A stretch of 20,519 nt of DNA from Alphaproteobacteria bacterium (GCA_027489415.1 JAIXZU010000105.1:1-20519), one strand, 5' to 3'. Shown: positions 6,983 to 14,719, counted from the stretch's first letter. The notes: generated from the sequence alone by a model not told the origin. Numbers and translations are program-made.

Positions 6983-7167
6983 GGTCAGTTCTCCTGTGGG
7001 GGCCTTGCGTCTCTCTGCCGCAAGGCAGGTGAGGGGGGGTAAGGCCGTCTCAAAGGCGGAAACGGAATGCTAAAATGCAATGCTTGTATACATATATGAA
7101 AACCAACAGCCAATCAACCTCAAATTCCAAATCTCTCCGCGCCCAATCAACCCTACCCTGCCAACTC

Positions 7168-7230
7168 CAGCACTTACCTCTCTCGCAGCCACCGCGTCAG
7201 CCTCTGCACTTCCCGTAATTCAAAGCCCCA
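7168..7230. repeat. Dispersed repeat, copy B (uninterrupted)
   Basis: It shares long near-identical stretches with copy A at 5878-6006, including CTCTGCACTTCCCGTAATTC. On the minus strand it reads GFELREVQRLTRWLRER then TAA, and upstream in that frame the translation stays open through the PAKAGI-type repeat. It may be a remnant of a gene end or a mobile miniature element. Confidence 0.6.
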
Positions 7231-7244
7231 GTCCTCGCTAGGCC

Positions 7245-7275
7245 TCCATGCCGGCGAAGGCAGGCATCCACGAAT
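7245..7275. repeat. PAKAGI-type dispersed hairpin repeat
   Basis: ATGCCGGCGAAGGCAGGCAT is a near palindrome whose translation gives MPAKAGIH. Sequences of this kind (often IPAKAGIQ) are known as abundant intergenic repeats in many proteobacterial genomes and are often wrongly called as protein starts. Confidence 0.5.
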
Positions 7276-7558
7276 GGCGAAAGAACGAAAACGCACCCCT
7301 CTACCTAAATCCACCTATCTCTCTTATCGACCCGTTGCCCCATCGGCCCTTTATCAGACAAATCACAACCACCACCCACATTCCATCCGCCTCCCACCGG
7401 CTTTCCTTACATTTACCATCCGTGGTAACCAAAAATCCGCCATCACAGCCAATCTTGAAGACAAAACCCTCCAAAAAGCCTCATGGTTACCATCAGCCTG
7501 AAAATCAATAAGTCAAATGTATCAATGCCTTACGTCGTCAGGTTGTATTAACAAATCC

Positions 7559-7587
7559 TTGACATTTCAGTGGTTTAAGTGTATAAT
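7559..7587 (+). promoter_or_regulatory. Consensus sigma70 promoter of mgtE
   Basis: TTGACA at 7559-7564 and TATAAT at 7582-7587 are both perfect and separated by exactly 17 bp. Transcription would start near 7594, leaving an untranslated leader of about 165 nt before mgtE. This is the strongest promoter seen in the window. Confidence 0.85.
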
Positions 7588-7593
7588 GTAACA

Positions 7594-7760
7594 CATTAAC
7601 AGGCCGTAAAACCCGCCCAAAACAAGGCATTCCGCCACTAATTTGGCACACCAACCTTACCGAAAAGTTTCATCCTTCACTGAAAGCCTAGCCAGCCGGA
7701 TATGAAAAACCTATAAACAAAAATCCGGAAGGTAATTTCAGCAGTCAAAAAGGGGGCACC
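7594..7760 (+). promoter_or_regulatory. Long mgtE 5' leader, candidate RNA control element
   Basis: The leader is unusually long for this compact region and contains at least one local stem (CCGGAT 7696-7701 with ATCCGG 7723-7728), followed by a ribosome binding site (AAGGGGG at about 7750-7756). Mg2+ transporter genes are often controlled by sensing leaders such as the M-box, but I could not recognise the M-box core here. No regulatory mechanism is claimed beyond the length and the stem. Confidence 0.4.
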
Positions 7761-9140
7761 ATGGCCAATCAAATCCGCCACTACGAGTCCATCCCCCACC
7801 GCGGCCTCACCGACGACGCCTACATCGAAATCCTGGTAGCCCTCGACGCCGCCCCGGAAAAGCTGGAAAGCCTCCTCGCCAACGTCTATCCGGCGGATAT
7901 CTCCGACCTCATCGAACGCCTCCCGCGGGACCACCGCGAAACCATCCTGAAGAATATCCCGCAGGAGCATCTCGCCGAAGTCGTCTCGCACCTGGAGGAA
8001 GGCGCCAAGGAACACGTCCTGCAGTTCCTGAACGCCGAACAGCTCGCCACCGTGCTGACGGAAATGGAATCGGACGACGCCGCGGACTTGGCCCAGATGA
8101 TCGAAGACATCTCGGACGACGAAGACGCCGACGCCGAAGATTTTTTACAGGACCACCAGCAAAAACACCTGCTGGAATTCGAGCCGGACACCGCCGGTGG
8201 CCTCATGCAGCTCGAAGTCGCCGTCGCGTTACCAACCGACACCGCCAAGCAAACTCTTGATTTTATTCGTGAAAAACAAAACGAACTGCCGGAAAACCCC
8301 GGCACAATCTTCGTGGTCAACAAAACCCGCAAACTGCTCGGCACTGTCTCCCTCAACCGCCTCGTCAAAGCACCGCTGGCCGCGCGCTTGGAAGACGTCA
8401 TGCGCCGCGAACCGCTCACCCTCCAGCCCGAAGCCACCGCAGACGAAGTCATTAAAGTCTTTGAAAAATACGACATCCACAACCTCGCCGTGGTCAACAA
8501 ACGCGGCCAATTGCTGGGCCGAATCACCATAGACGACGTGCTGGACACTGTCATGGACGAAGCCGCCTACCGCCAAAGCGCCGCCGCGGGGGTGGACTCC
8601 GACGAAGACCTCTTCGCCCCCGCCATCACCACCGCGCGCTCGCGCCTGCCATGGCTGGTGGTCAACCTCTTCACCGCCGTCCTCGCCGCCGCAGTGATTT
8701 CAATGTTCGAGGACTCCATCGCCAAACTGACCACCTTGGCCGTCCTCATGCCCATCGTCGCCTCCATGGGCGGTAACGCCACCACGCAAACCCAAACCGT
8801 CATCATCCGGGGGCTGGCCACCGGCCACATTACCCGCCAGAACGCGTGGGCGCTGTTTAAAAAGGAGTTCGCCGCCGGCGGCTTCAACGGCACCATTCTG
8901 GCACTTCTAATGGCTCTGGGCGCATGGGCGCTCTACGGCAGCCCCATGCTGGCCCTTGTCATCGCACTGGCTACGCTCGCCAACCACGGCATCGCCGCCT
9001 TTGCAGGCTGGGCCACACCTCTGGTCCTGAAACGCTATAAGTACGACCCCGCCATCAGCACCGGCGTCATCACCACCACGTTTACCGACGTCGGCGGCTT
9101 CTTCGTCTTCCTCAGCCTCGCAACCCTTCTCCTGCTTTAA
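7761..9140 (+). CDS. mgtE: Magnesium transporter MgtE
   Basis: MgtE is a homodimeric Mg2+ channel gated by cytoplasmic domains that bind Mg2+ when the cell is replete. The 459-residue protein shows the expected order: a superhelical N domain rich in acidic residues (about 20-150, with LVALDAAPEKLESLLANVYPAD-type helices and ESDDAADLAQMIEDI), tandem CBS domains (about 155-275, with DVMRREPLTLQPEAT and LLGRITIDDVLD), then five membrane helices. RLPWLVVNLF begins the channel, PIVASMGGNATTQTQTVIIR is the MGGN signature near the pore, and TFTDVGGFFVF carries the conserved Asp of the last helix. Length and start (Shine-Dalgarno AAGGGGG then ATG) agree with the family. It has its own promoter and terminator, and regulation through the leader is possible. 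Confidence 0.95.
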   Translation: MANQIRHYESIPHRGLTDDAYIEILVALDAAPEKLESLLANVYPADISDLIERLPRDHRETILKNIPQEHLAEVVSHLEEGAKEHVLQFLNAEQLATVLTEMESDDAADLAQMIEDISDDEDADAEDFLQDHQQKHLLEFEPDTAGGLMQLEVAVALPTDTAKQTLDFIREKQNELPENPGTIFVVNKTRKLLGTVSLNRLVKAPLAARLEDVMRREPLTLQPEATADEVIKVFEKYDIHNLAVVNKRGQLLGRITIDDVLDTVMDEAAYRQSAAAGVDSDEDLFAPAITTARSRLPWLVVNLFTAVLAAAVISMFEDSIAKLTTLAVLMPIVASMGGNATTQTQTVIIRGLATGHITRQNAWALFKKEFAAGGFNGTILALLMALGAWALYGSPMLALVIALATLANHGIAAFAGWATPLVLKRYKYDPAISTGVITTTFTDVGGFFVFLSLATLLLL

Positions 9141-9165
9141 AAAAGGCCCTCATCGGGCCTTTTTT
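9139..9165. terminator. Bidirectional terminator between mgtE and the secreted-protein operon
   Basis: AAAAAAGGCCC (9139-9149) pairs with GGGCCTTTTTT (9155-9165) around a five-base loop, giving a T run on both strands. It overlaps the stop codons of both convergent genes, mgtE at 9138-9140 and the minus-strand gene at 9164-9166. Confidence 0.9.
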
Positions 9166-9721
9166 AACTGCAAGTCACTTTCATACACGCATACGTCGTT
9201 ATTTCATATTCCTGGTTTCTGGAAGAACCCGTACTACCTGAGTCATATTCAACTCTAACACACTGATACCCCTGGCTCATTAATGGCGAAACACTATCTA
9301 CGTTTTGCCAGCCACGGTTTCCTTGCTGAGCCGACACATAACTTGCCGAACAATTCGGCGCTACCACGCTCGGCCGAATACAAGCATTCGCGCTTTTATC
9401 AAACACGAGGCCCTGGTCATTACAAGCCACAACTTTATCATAATCTGTCGTATTCACGGTGTTTTTTGGGTTCAAACAACCGTCAGTATCAATTCCAGCA
9501 GTAGCTGGCGCGTAAACCATTCCCTTCTTGCTACAAACAACAATCTGGTCAACGCGACTGTTCACAGCAGTAGTCTTGGTATCAACAGCCTGCACCATGG
9601 TGGAAAGCGCGCTCCAGCTCATCTGCACATCAACGGAACTCCCCGCGGCCCGCTCTTGGGTCTGTCCAACATGAACTAGCGTTAAACCGATAAGAATAAA
9701 TGGTAATAATCTCAGTTTCAT
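9164..9721 (-). CDS. Secreted protein, paralogue 1 of 3 (constant N-terminus, variable Cys C-terminus)
   Basis: A Sec signal peptide (MKLRLLPFILIGLTLVHVGQ) precedes a mature start QERAAGSSVDVQMSWSALST shared by the three tandem genes. Next come a heptad-like stretch (VDTKTTAVNSRVDQI), two small Cys motifs (VCSKKGMVYAP and VACNDQGLVFDKSANACI), and a C-terminal domain of about 65 residues unique to this copy, with Cys in PNCSAS, YQCVRV and the terminal YACMKVTCS. The even Cys spacing suggests disulfides in the periplasm or outside the cell. The function is unknown; an adhesin or tip-type surface protein is plausible inference only. It is the last gene of the operon, with 16 bases to the previous stop. 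It is AT-richer than neighbouring housekeeping genes. Confidence 0.75.
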   Translation of the reverse strand: MKLRLLPFILIGLTLVHVGQTQERAAGSSVDVQMSWSALSTMVQAVDTKTTAVNSRVDQIVVCSKKGMVYAPATAGIDTDGCLNPKNTVNTTDYDKVVACNDQGLVFDKSANACIRPSVVAPNCSASYVSAQQGNRGWQNVDSVSPLMSQGYQCVRVEYDSGSTGSSRNQEYEITTYACMKVTCS

Positions 9722-9737
9722 ATCAGGGCCTTTCTAA

Positions 9738-10271
9738 TTAAGAACAACGCGTGCGTACGCAAATATATTCGCGCATATGCTTGTCTCTTGAGTGGGTTCC
9801 GCCACCCTCTATGTACGAATTGTAAAGAGTGCAGGAATACCCTTGGGCAAGGGCAGGTGAAATATTCCCTGTAGAGTTTTGAACCTTATAAATATCAGTT
9901 GCACAACTGGGCACTTTAACATCCACAACTCCCTTGATACACGTATCGCTGGGTTTGTCATAAATAAGCCCTGTGTCGCCGCACAAAATGATTTTATCGA
10001 CTAAATCAGAATTCTTGGGGTTAAGGCACCCATCTGCATCAATGCCAGCAGCCCCTGGCGCGTAAACCATCCCCTTCTTGCTGCACAAAACAATCTGGTC
10101 AACACGGCTATTAACCGCCGTAGTTTTCGTATCAACGGCATTAACCATGGTGGAAAGCGCGCTCCAGCTCATCTGCACATCAACGGAACTCCCCGCAGCC
10201 CGCTCCTGCGCATGCAAAATACCGGTGGTAAATACAAGTAAAGTTAACAGGCAATACCTAACTAACATCAT
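9738..10271 (-). CDS. Secreted protein, paralogue 2 of 3 (constant N-terminus, variable Cys C-terminus)
   Basis: A signal peptide (MMLVRYCLLTLLVFTTGILHA) is followed by the family constant part (QERAAGSSVDVQMSWSALST, VNAVDTKTTAVNSRVDQIVL). This copy differs in the middle: where copies 1 and 3 have NTVNTTDYD it has the shorter NSDLVDKIILCGDTGLIY. The C-terminal domain is unlike the others (PSCATD, YSCTLYN, then terminal YICVRTRCS) but keeps the Cys layout. It is the middle gene of the operon: AAGGA precedes its ATG, 11 bases separate it from the upstream stop and 16 from the next start. At nucleotide level one block of almost 50 bases in the constant part is identical to copy 1. Confidence 0.75.
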   Translation of the reverse strand: MMLVRYCLLTLLVFTTGILHAQERAAGSSVDVQMSWSALSTMVNAVDTKTTAVNSRVDQIVLCSKKGMVYAPGAAGIDADGCLNPKNSDLVDKIILCGDTGLIYDKPSDTCIKGVVDVKVPSCATDIYKVQNSTGNISPALAQGYSCTLYNSYIEGGGTHSRDKHMREYICVRTRCS

Positions 10272-10282
10272 GATTTAAATCC

Positions 10283-10822
10283 TTATCTGCATGTAGTCGT
10301 TACACAAAATCCGCTAGCAACGAAGTTCTGTTCATTAGAAGATGTGGCTTGCCAACCACTCGTCGTGGCGCAGTTAGGCCCAACATTTCCATTATCCCAC
10401 CGGCTCCTCCGAAAAGATTGAGAAGTAACAGTGTTAGTACATGTGGGTACGGTGACATTTGCAGTGGGGCGGATACAAGCTCTTGCACTTTTGTCGTAAA
10501 TCAGCCCTTGGTCGTTACATGCCACAACATTGTCATAATCTGTCGTATTCACGGTATTTTTAGGGTTCAAACACCCGTCAGCGTCAATTCCAGCAGCCCC
10601 TGGGGCATAAACCATCCCTTTTTTGCTGCACACAACAAGCTGGTCAACACGGCTATTAACCGCCGTTGTTTTCGTATCAACAGCATTAACCATAGTGGAA
10701 AGCGCGCTCCAGCTCATCTGAACATCAACAGAACTCCCCGCTGAACGCTCTTGGGAATGAATCATTTGAGGAAGGCTCAAACTAGCCAATCCTATTAAAA
10801 TTAAGAGAAAATGCTTATTCAT
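10283..10822 (-). CDS. Secreted protein, paralogue 3 of 3 (first gene of operon)
   Basis: I place the start at 10822 rather than an upstream in-frame codon at 10885, because it follows AGGAG and begins a clean signal peptide (MNKHFLLILIGLASLSLPQM). The mature part starts QERSAGSSVDVQMSWSALST. The first constant segment (VNAVDTKTT) matches copy 2 most closely, the middle (NTVNTTDYDNVVACNDQGL) matches copy 1, and the C-terminal domain (PTCTNT, PNCATTS, GFCVTTTCR) is its own. This mosaic pattern suggests recombination or gene conversion. It is probably the promoter-proximal gene. A TTGTCA and TATAAA pair lies upstream but is spaced 20 bp apart, so the promoter is unclear. Confidence 0.75.
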   Translation of the reverse strand: MNKHFLLILIGLASLSLPQMIHSQERSAGSSVDVQMSWSALSTMVNAVDTKTTAVNSRVDQLVVCSKKGMVYAPGAAGIDADGCLNPKNTVNTTDYDNVVACNDQGLIYDKSARACIRPTANVTVPTCTNTVTSQSFRRSRWDNGNVGPNCATTSGWQATSSNEQNFVASGFCVTTTCR

Positions 10823-10933
10823 GCCAACCAGCTCCTGTCTGCAAATGTTTATAGGCTTTAACGCTAAAGTATCTGACAATATCATTCAGTAGCCCTTAAT
10901 CATTTTGGCAGTGTGGCTGGGGCGCAACAAAAT

Positions 10934-10959
10934 GGCTCCCCCGCAAAAGCGGGGGAGCC
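10934..10959 (-). terminator. Terminator hairpin of the 222-residue protein gene
   Basis: A perfect 11-bp GC-rich stem (10934-10944 with 10949-10959) with an AAAA loop lies five bases beyond the minus-strand stop codon. The following T run is short and interrupted (ATTTTGTTG on the minus strand). It separates this gene from the secreted-protein operon downstream. Confidence 0.8.
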
Positions 10960-10964
10960 TAAAG

Positions 10965-11633
10965 TCAGTCAGGTCGAAGCGCCTCGTATTCACGGGCGAA
11001 CACCTGTACCTTTTCCGGCACAAGCTCTATTGCCCGCGCCGAATGGTAGCCGTCATCTGCGAAATACAATTTCAACAATGTATCGCGCACGTTCTTCGGC
11101 ATACCAGCGGGCAAAATCCGCAGAAAGTCCTGCGGAACAAGCCGAAAGAACACCATGCAGCGCCCTTCATCCGGCACATAAACCGTGCCGAGGGACTGTA
11201 TCCTGCCCGCTTCCTCCAGCAAGCCACCCAAGGCCTGTGTCCGCAACAGTTCCTCGGCATCCGCGCCATATGGCACGGATGTGTGACTGAAACGCACCCA
11301 GGTCCCGGGGGGCTTGCCATGAAACCGCAGAACAACCGGATCACTCACGGTAGTCACCGGCACCGCAAGCGGCGCGAGCTCCGTCCCGCTTCGCGCTCGG
11401 AACCGCAACATGGTCGGAATATCCGGTACCCGGTACCAGTCCGGCATGTTGTTTTCTAAAACTTCATCCCCCCGGCGTTCGTAAACACCAACAAGGCGTT
11501 TTGAACCGACCTCCTGAAGGAATATAAGCAGGTGGTCCACCACCAGCTTCACTTCTTCCTTCAGAGACGTCGCCTCAGGAGAAATGAAGTAGTGGGAATA
11601 GGAAAAGCGGTAGCTATCGACAGTCTGCGCCAT
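10965..11633 (-). CDS. Hypothetical soluble protein, 222 residues
   Basis: I do not recognise a family. The protein begins MAQTVDSYRFSYSHYFISPE, has no signal peptide or membrane segment, and mixes predicted helices (SLKEEVKLVVDHLLIFLQEV, AEELLRTQALGGLLEEAGRI) with beta-rich parts (VVLRFHGKPPGTWVRFSHTS, GTVYVPDEGRCMVFFRLVP). It is probably cytoplasmic. The start is well supported by AAGGAG seven bases before ATG. It forms a single-gene unit with its own terminator and is divergent from gyrA across about 250 bases. It shares a layout (strong Shine-Dalgarno, minus strand, own hairpin) with the 260-residue protein gene, but I see no clear sequence similarity between them. Confidence 0.65.
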   Translation of the reverse strand: MAQTVDSYRFSYSHYFISPEATSLKEEVKLVVDHLLIFLQEVGSKRLVGVYERRGDEVLENNMPDWYRVPDIPTMLRFRARSGTELAPLAVPVTTVSDPVVLRFHGKPPGTWVRFSHTSVPYGADAEELLRTQALGGLLEEAGRIQSLGTVYVPDEGRCMVFFRLVPQDFLRILPAGMPKNVRDTLLKLYFADDGYHSARAIELVPEKVQVFAREYEALRPD

Positions 11634-11882
11634 GGAAAATCTCCTTCCGGCGGTAAGGTTGTGGAAAAGACAATGTCAAACAGCCTAAATCAGGCTGGTT
11701 AAATCCATAAATAGGGTAGGGGTCACCCAATTACAACCTTGGCTGGTCATGTTCATCAATCCTGCCCGCTTTCTAACCAGCAATTATACGGTATCCGGAT
11801 ATATATATTGGCTATTTTCCGCCAATTCTGCTAAATAACTCCATCAAATATATGCAGTCCTAAAGGCCGAGAAAGCAACGTC
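11634..11882. promoter_or_regulatory. Divergent intergenic region between the 222-residue protein gene and gyrA
   Basis: This 249-base region must hold both promoters, but I see no consensus pair for gyrA; the AT-rich run at 11790-11815 is the likeliest place. A small hairpin (CAGCCT 11681-11686 with AGGCTG 11692-11697) lies on the side of the minus-strand gene, next to TTGACA on the minus strand at about 11674-11679. The gyrA leader has only a weak AAGG about 17 bases before the ATG. Confidence 0.35.
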
Positions 11883-14612
11883 ATGTCCACTACTCCTCCC
11901 GTCAACACCCTCACGTCCGCCGTACAACCGGTTACTATTGAGGACGAAATGCAGCGGTCGTACCTGGACTACGCCATGTCCGTCATCGTCTCCCGCGCCC
12001 TGCCGGACGTCCGTGACGGCCTGAAGCCCGTTCACCGCCGTATTCTCTACGCCCAAAGCCTGATGGGGAACGACTTCAACCGCAAATACCTCAAATCCGC
12101 CCGTGTGGTGGGGGATGTCATGGGTAAATTCCACCCGCACGGGGACAGCGCCATCTATGACGCCATGGCCCGTATGGTGCAGGAATTCTCTCTCCGCCTC
12201 CCGCTTGAAGACGGCCAAGGTAACTTCGGAAGTATGGACGGCGACCGCCCCGCAGCTATGCGTTATACCGAAATCCGCCTCTCTCGCGCTGGTTCAGCCA
12301 TGCTTAACGACATCGACGAAGACACCGTCGATTTCCAACCGAACTACGACGGCTCCGAACACGAACCCCGCGTCCTTCCCACCCGCATTCCCAACGTCCT
12401 CGTTAACGGGGCAGGGGGTATCGCCGTGGGTATGGCCACCAATATTCCGCCCCATAACCTCGGCGAAGTCGTGGACGCCTGCTTGTACCTAATTGACAAC
12501 CCCTCCGCAGACCCCACCGAACTTAACAGTATCGTCCTGGGTCCGGACTTCCCCACCGGCGGTACCATCATCGGCCGCGGCCCCATCCTCACGGGTAACG
12601 CCATCGGCCGTGGCTCAGTCGTTATTCGCGGTAAAACCGAAGTGCTGGACCCCGACACCCGCCCCGTCATCATCATCAAGGAAATCCCCTATCAGGTTAA
12701 CAAGGCGGACCTCATCGTCAAAATCGCCACCCTGGTGAAGGACAAAATCGTCGATGAAATCTCGGACATGCGCGACGAATCCGACCGTTTCGGCGTCCGC
12801 GTCGTCATCGAGCTCAAGCGTGGTGCCAACGCGGAAGTCGTCCTTAACCAGCTGTACAAGCACACCGACCTCCAAACCACCTTCAGCTATAACATGGTCG
12901 TGCTAGACGGCGGCATGCCGAAACTCCTCGGTATCGCCCCCATGCTGCGCGCCTTCCTTGCCCACCGGGAAGAAGTCGTCACCCGCCGTACCAAGTTCCG
13001 CCTAGCAAAGGCGCGGGACCGCGCCCACATCTTGGTCGGCCTTGGTATCGCCGTCGGCAACATCGATGAAGTCATCAAAATCGTCAGGAATGCCCCGGAC
13101 CCCTCCATCGCCCGCGAAGAGCTCATGTCCCGCTCATGGCCCGCGGATGCCGTGAAGCCGCTGCTGGAGCTTCTCGGAGACGTCGCCGACATCACCTCCT
13201 ATAAACTCTCCGGCACGCAAGCCCAAGCGATCCTCGACCTCCGTCTCCACCGCCTCACCGGTCTAGAACGCGAAAAAATTCTCAACGAAGCCGCCGAAAT
13301 CGCCGAGAACATCCGCTTCTTGCTGAACATCCTGCAGGACCGCTCCGTACTGTTCAACGTGGTGAAAGAAGAGCTGATCGAAGTCAAAACCCTCTTCGCC
13401 ACCCCCCGCCGGACGGACATTCAGGACGGCGGCGCAGACATGAACATGGAAGACCTCATCCCACCGGAAGACATGGTCGTGACCCTCAGTTCCGACGGCT
13501 ACGTCAAACGTGTGCCGCTGGATACCTTCCGCGCCCAGCGCCGTGGCGGTAAGGGCAAGGCCGCAGCCAACCTGCGTGAAAACGAGGAAATGTCCAACCT
13601 CTTCGTGGCCAACACTCACGACCCCGTCCTCTTCTTCACCAACAAAGGTAACGTCTTCAAACTGAAGGTGTACGAGCTCCCGCAAGCCACCGCCACCTCG
13701 CGCGGCAAGGCCTTCGTGAACCTTCTGCAACTGGCGAAGGACGAACACGTCGCGTCTGCCGTGCCCCTGCCGCGGGATGAATCGACCTGGTCCAGCCAGT
13801 TCCTCGTCTTCGCCACACAATTGGGTATGATCCGTAAAACCCCGCTGTCCGCCTACGCCAACGTCCGCACCACGGGTATCTACGGTATGGGCCTGAACGA
13901 CGGCGACAAACTGCTGGACGTTCACCTTCTCCCCCGCGTGGTCCCCACCGCGCTGGAAGCGATTATGGACGGCGCAACCCCAGCCGCAGGCGAAGCCCCG
14001 CAATTCAGCGCCGCAAGCATCCTCATGTCGTCCCAGAATGGCTCGGCAGTGCGCTTCAGCGCCGCGGACGACGAAATCCGTCCCATCGCCTCCCGCACCT
14101 CCACCGGTGTACGTGGCATGAACCTGCGCCCGGGGGATTCCGTCATGGCCATGCACATCCTCACCGCTGCGGAAACCCACGTCCTCACCGTTACCTCGAA
14201 CGGTTACGGTAAGCTGACTGTGGCAACGGACTACCCCGAAAAAGGCCGCGGCACCATGGGTGTTATCAGCATCCAAACCACCAACCGTAACGGGAACGTG
14301 GTCGCCGCCCTGCCGGTAACACTGGAGGACCAGATCATGATCGCCACCTCCGACGGTCAGCTCATCCGCATGAACGTGAAGGACATCTCCATCATGGGCC
14401 GCAATACCCAAGGTGTTAAGCTCTTCGCCGCCTCTGGCTCCACGGTCAGCCTCGTAACCCGCCTCTCAGCCACCATGCTGAACAGCGGTAACGCCGAAGA
14501 TGCCGCCGCGGAAGCCGACGACTCCGTCACCGTCCCGCTGGAAACAGCCACAGGCGTAGAAGCGGAAGGTGAAGCAGAAGCCACTCCGGCACCCGAAGAA
14601 ACCATCAACTAG
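11883..14612 (+). CDS. gyrA: DNA gyrase subunit A
   Basis: GyrA is the breakage-reunion subunit of the A2B2 gyrase that introduces negative supercoils using ATP. The active Tyr is residue 128 in AAMRYTE. The quinolone-determining region reads HPHGDSAIYDAMARM, with Ser89 and Asp93 at the positions equal to E. coli Ser83 and Asp87, so no classical resistance substitution is present there. The C-terminal wrapping domain contains the GyrA box QRRGGKG at 552-558, which separates gyrase from topoisomerase IV (ParC). An insert of roughly 30 residues near 690-715 (MDGATPAAGEAPQF) and an acidic tail of about 45 residues lengthen the protein to 909. The start agrees with the family, although the ribosome binding site is weak. 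It has a strong terminator and is probably transcribed alone. Confidence 0.97.
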   Translation: MSTTPPVNTLTSAVQPVTIEDEMQRSYLDYAMSVIVSRALPDVRDGLKPVHRRILYAQSLMGNDFNRKYLKSARVVGDVMGKFHPHGDSAIYDAMARMVQEFSLRLPLEDGQGNFGSMDGDRPAAMRYTEIRLSRAGSAMLNDIDEDTVDFQPNYDGSEHEPRVLPTRIPNVLVNGAGGIAVGMATNIPPHNLGEVVDACLYLIDNPSADPTELNSIVLGPDFPTGGTIIGRGPILTGNAIGRGSVVIRGKTEVLDPDTRPVIIIKEIPYQVNKADLIVKIATLVKDKIVDEISDMRDESDRFGVRVVIELKRGANAEVVLNQLYKHTDLQTTFSYNMVVLDGGMPKLLGIAPMLRAFLAHREEVVTRRTKFRLAKARDRAHILVGLGIAVGNIDEVIKIVRNAPDPSIAREELMSRSWPADAVKPLLELLGDVADITSYKLSGTQAQAILDLRLHRLTGLEREKILNEAAEIAENIRFLLNILQDRSVLFNVVKEELIEVKTLFATPRRTDIQDGGADMNMEDLIPPEDMVVTLSSDGYVKRVPLDTFRAQRRGGKGKAAANLRENEEMSNLFVANTHDPVLFFTNKGNVFKLKVYELPQATATSRGKAFVNLLQLAKDEHVASAVPLPRDESTWSSQFLVFATQLGMIRKTPLSAYANVRTTGIYGMGLNDGDKLLDVHLLPRVVPTALEAIMDGATPAAGEAPQFSAASILMSSQNGSAVRFSAADDEIRPIASRTSTGVRGMNLRPGDSVMAMHILTAAETHVLTVTSNGYGKLTVATDYPEKGRGTMGVISIQTTNRNGNVVAALPVTLEDQIMIATSDGQLIRMNVKDISIMGRNTQGVKLFAASGSTVSLVTRLSATMLNSGNAEDAAAEADDSVTVPLETATGVEAEGEAEATPAPEETIN

Positions 14613-14623
14613 GGTTTCAAAGG

Positions 14624-14667
14624 CACTAAAAAGGGCGCTGAGGTCAAACTCAGCGCCCTTTTTAGTG
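14624..14667. terminator. Strong bidirectional terminator after gyrA
   Basis: A perfect 19-bp stem (14624-14642 with 14649-14667) with a six-base loop has A-rich and T-rich segments in its arms, so it should work on both strands. It begins 12 bases after the gyrA stop codon. Confidence 0.92.
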
Positions 14668-14680
14668 TCCAAATACAGAA

Positions 14681-14706
14681 ATGCGGCAGGAAAAATCCTG
14701 CCGCAT
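14681..14706 (-). terminator. Terminator hairpin of the 58-residue protein gene
   Basis: A perfect 11-bp stem (14681-14691 with 14696-14706) with an AAAA loop lies 14 bases beyond the stop of the minus-strand small gene. The T run after it is poor, but the bidirectional gyrA terminator follows directly as a back-up. Confidence 0.7.
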
Positions 14707-14719
14707 CTGTTACGCAACA

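Larger units (their letters stand above)
6983..7558. other. Gene-free, C-rich intergenic region
   Basis: I see no convincing gene. Short open frames at 7248-7511 and 7274-7501 lack a ribosome binding site and have low-complexity Pro/His/Ser/Thr composition. By hand count, 7301-7500 has about 78 C against 21 G on the plus strand. The region holds repeat copy B (7168-7230), a PAKAGI-type hairpin repeat (7245-7275) and a TGTATACA palindrome at 7085-7092. Confidence 0.6.

Noticed and set aside
7248..7511. Small protein-coding genes in the C-rich intergenic region
   Set aside because: There is no ribosome binding site, the first residues come from a known type of intergenic repeat, and the rest is low-complexity Pro/His/Ser/Thr sequence caused by the C-rich bias.
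7594..7760. M-box riboswitch upstream of mgtE
   Set aside because: I could not recognise the conserved M-box core; only leader length and one simple stem are supported.
10848..10879. Promoter for the secreted-protein operon from TTGTCA and TATAAA
   Set aside because: The spacer is 20 bp, outside the usual 16-18 bp range, so I do not annotate it as a promoter.
785..11000. Reassigned TGA codon (code 4 or 25) to explain the interrupted frame
   Set aside because: TGA ends the beta-helix gene and the 222-residue gene directly before their terminators, and Trp is encoded by TGG throughout the window.
11883..14612. ParC (topoisomerase IV) instead of GyrA
   Set aside because: A complete GyrA box QRRGGKG and a full wrapping domain are present.
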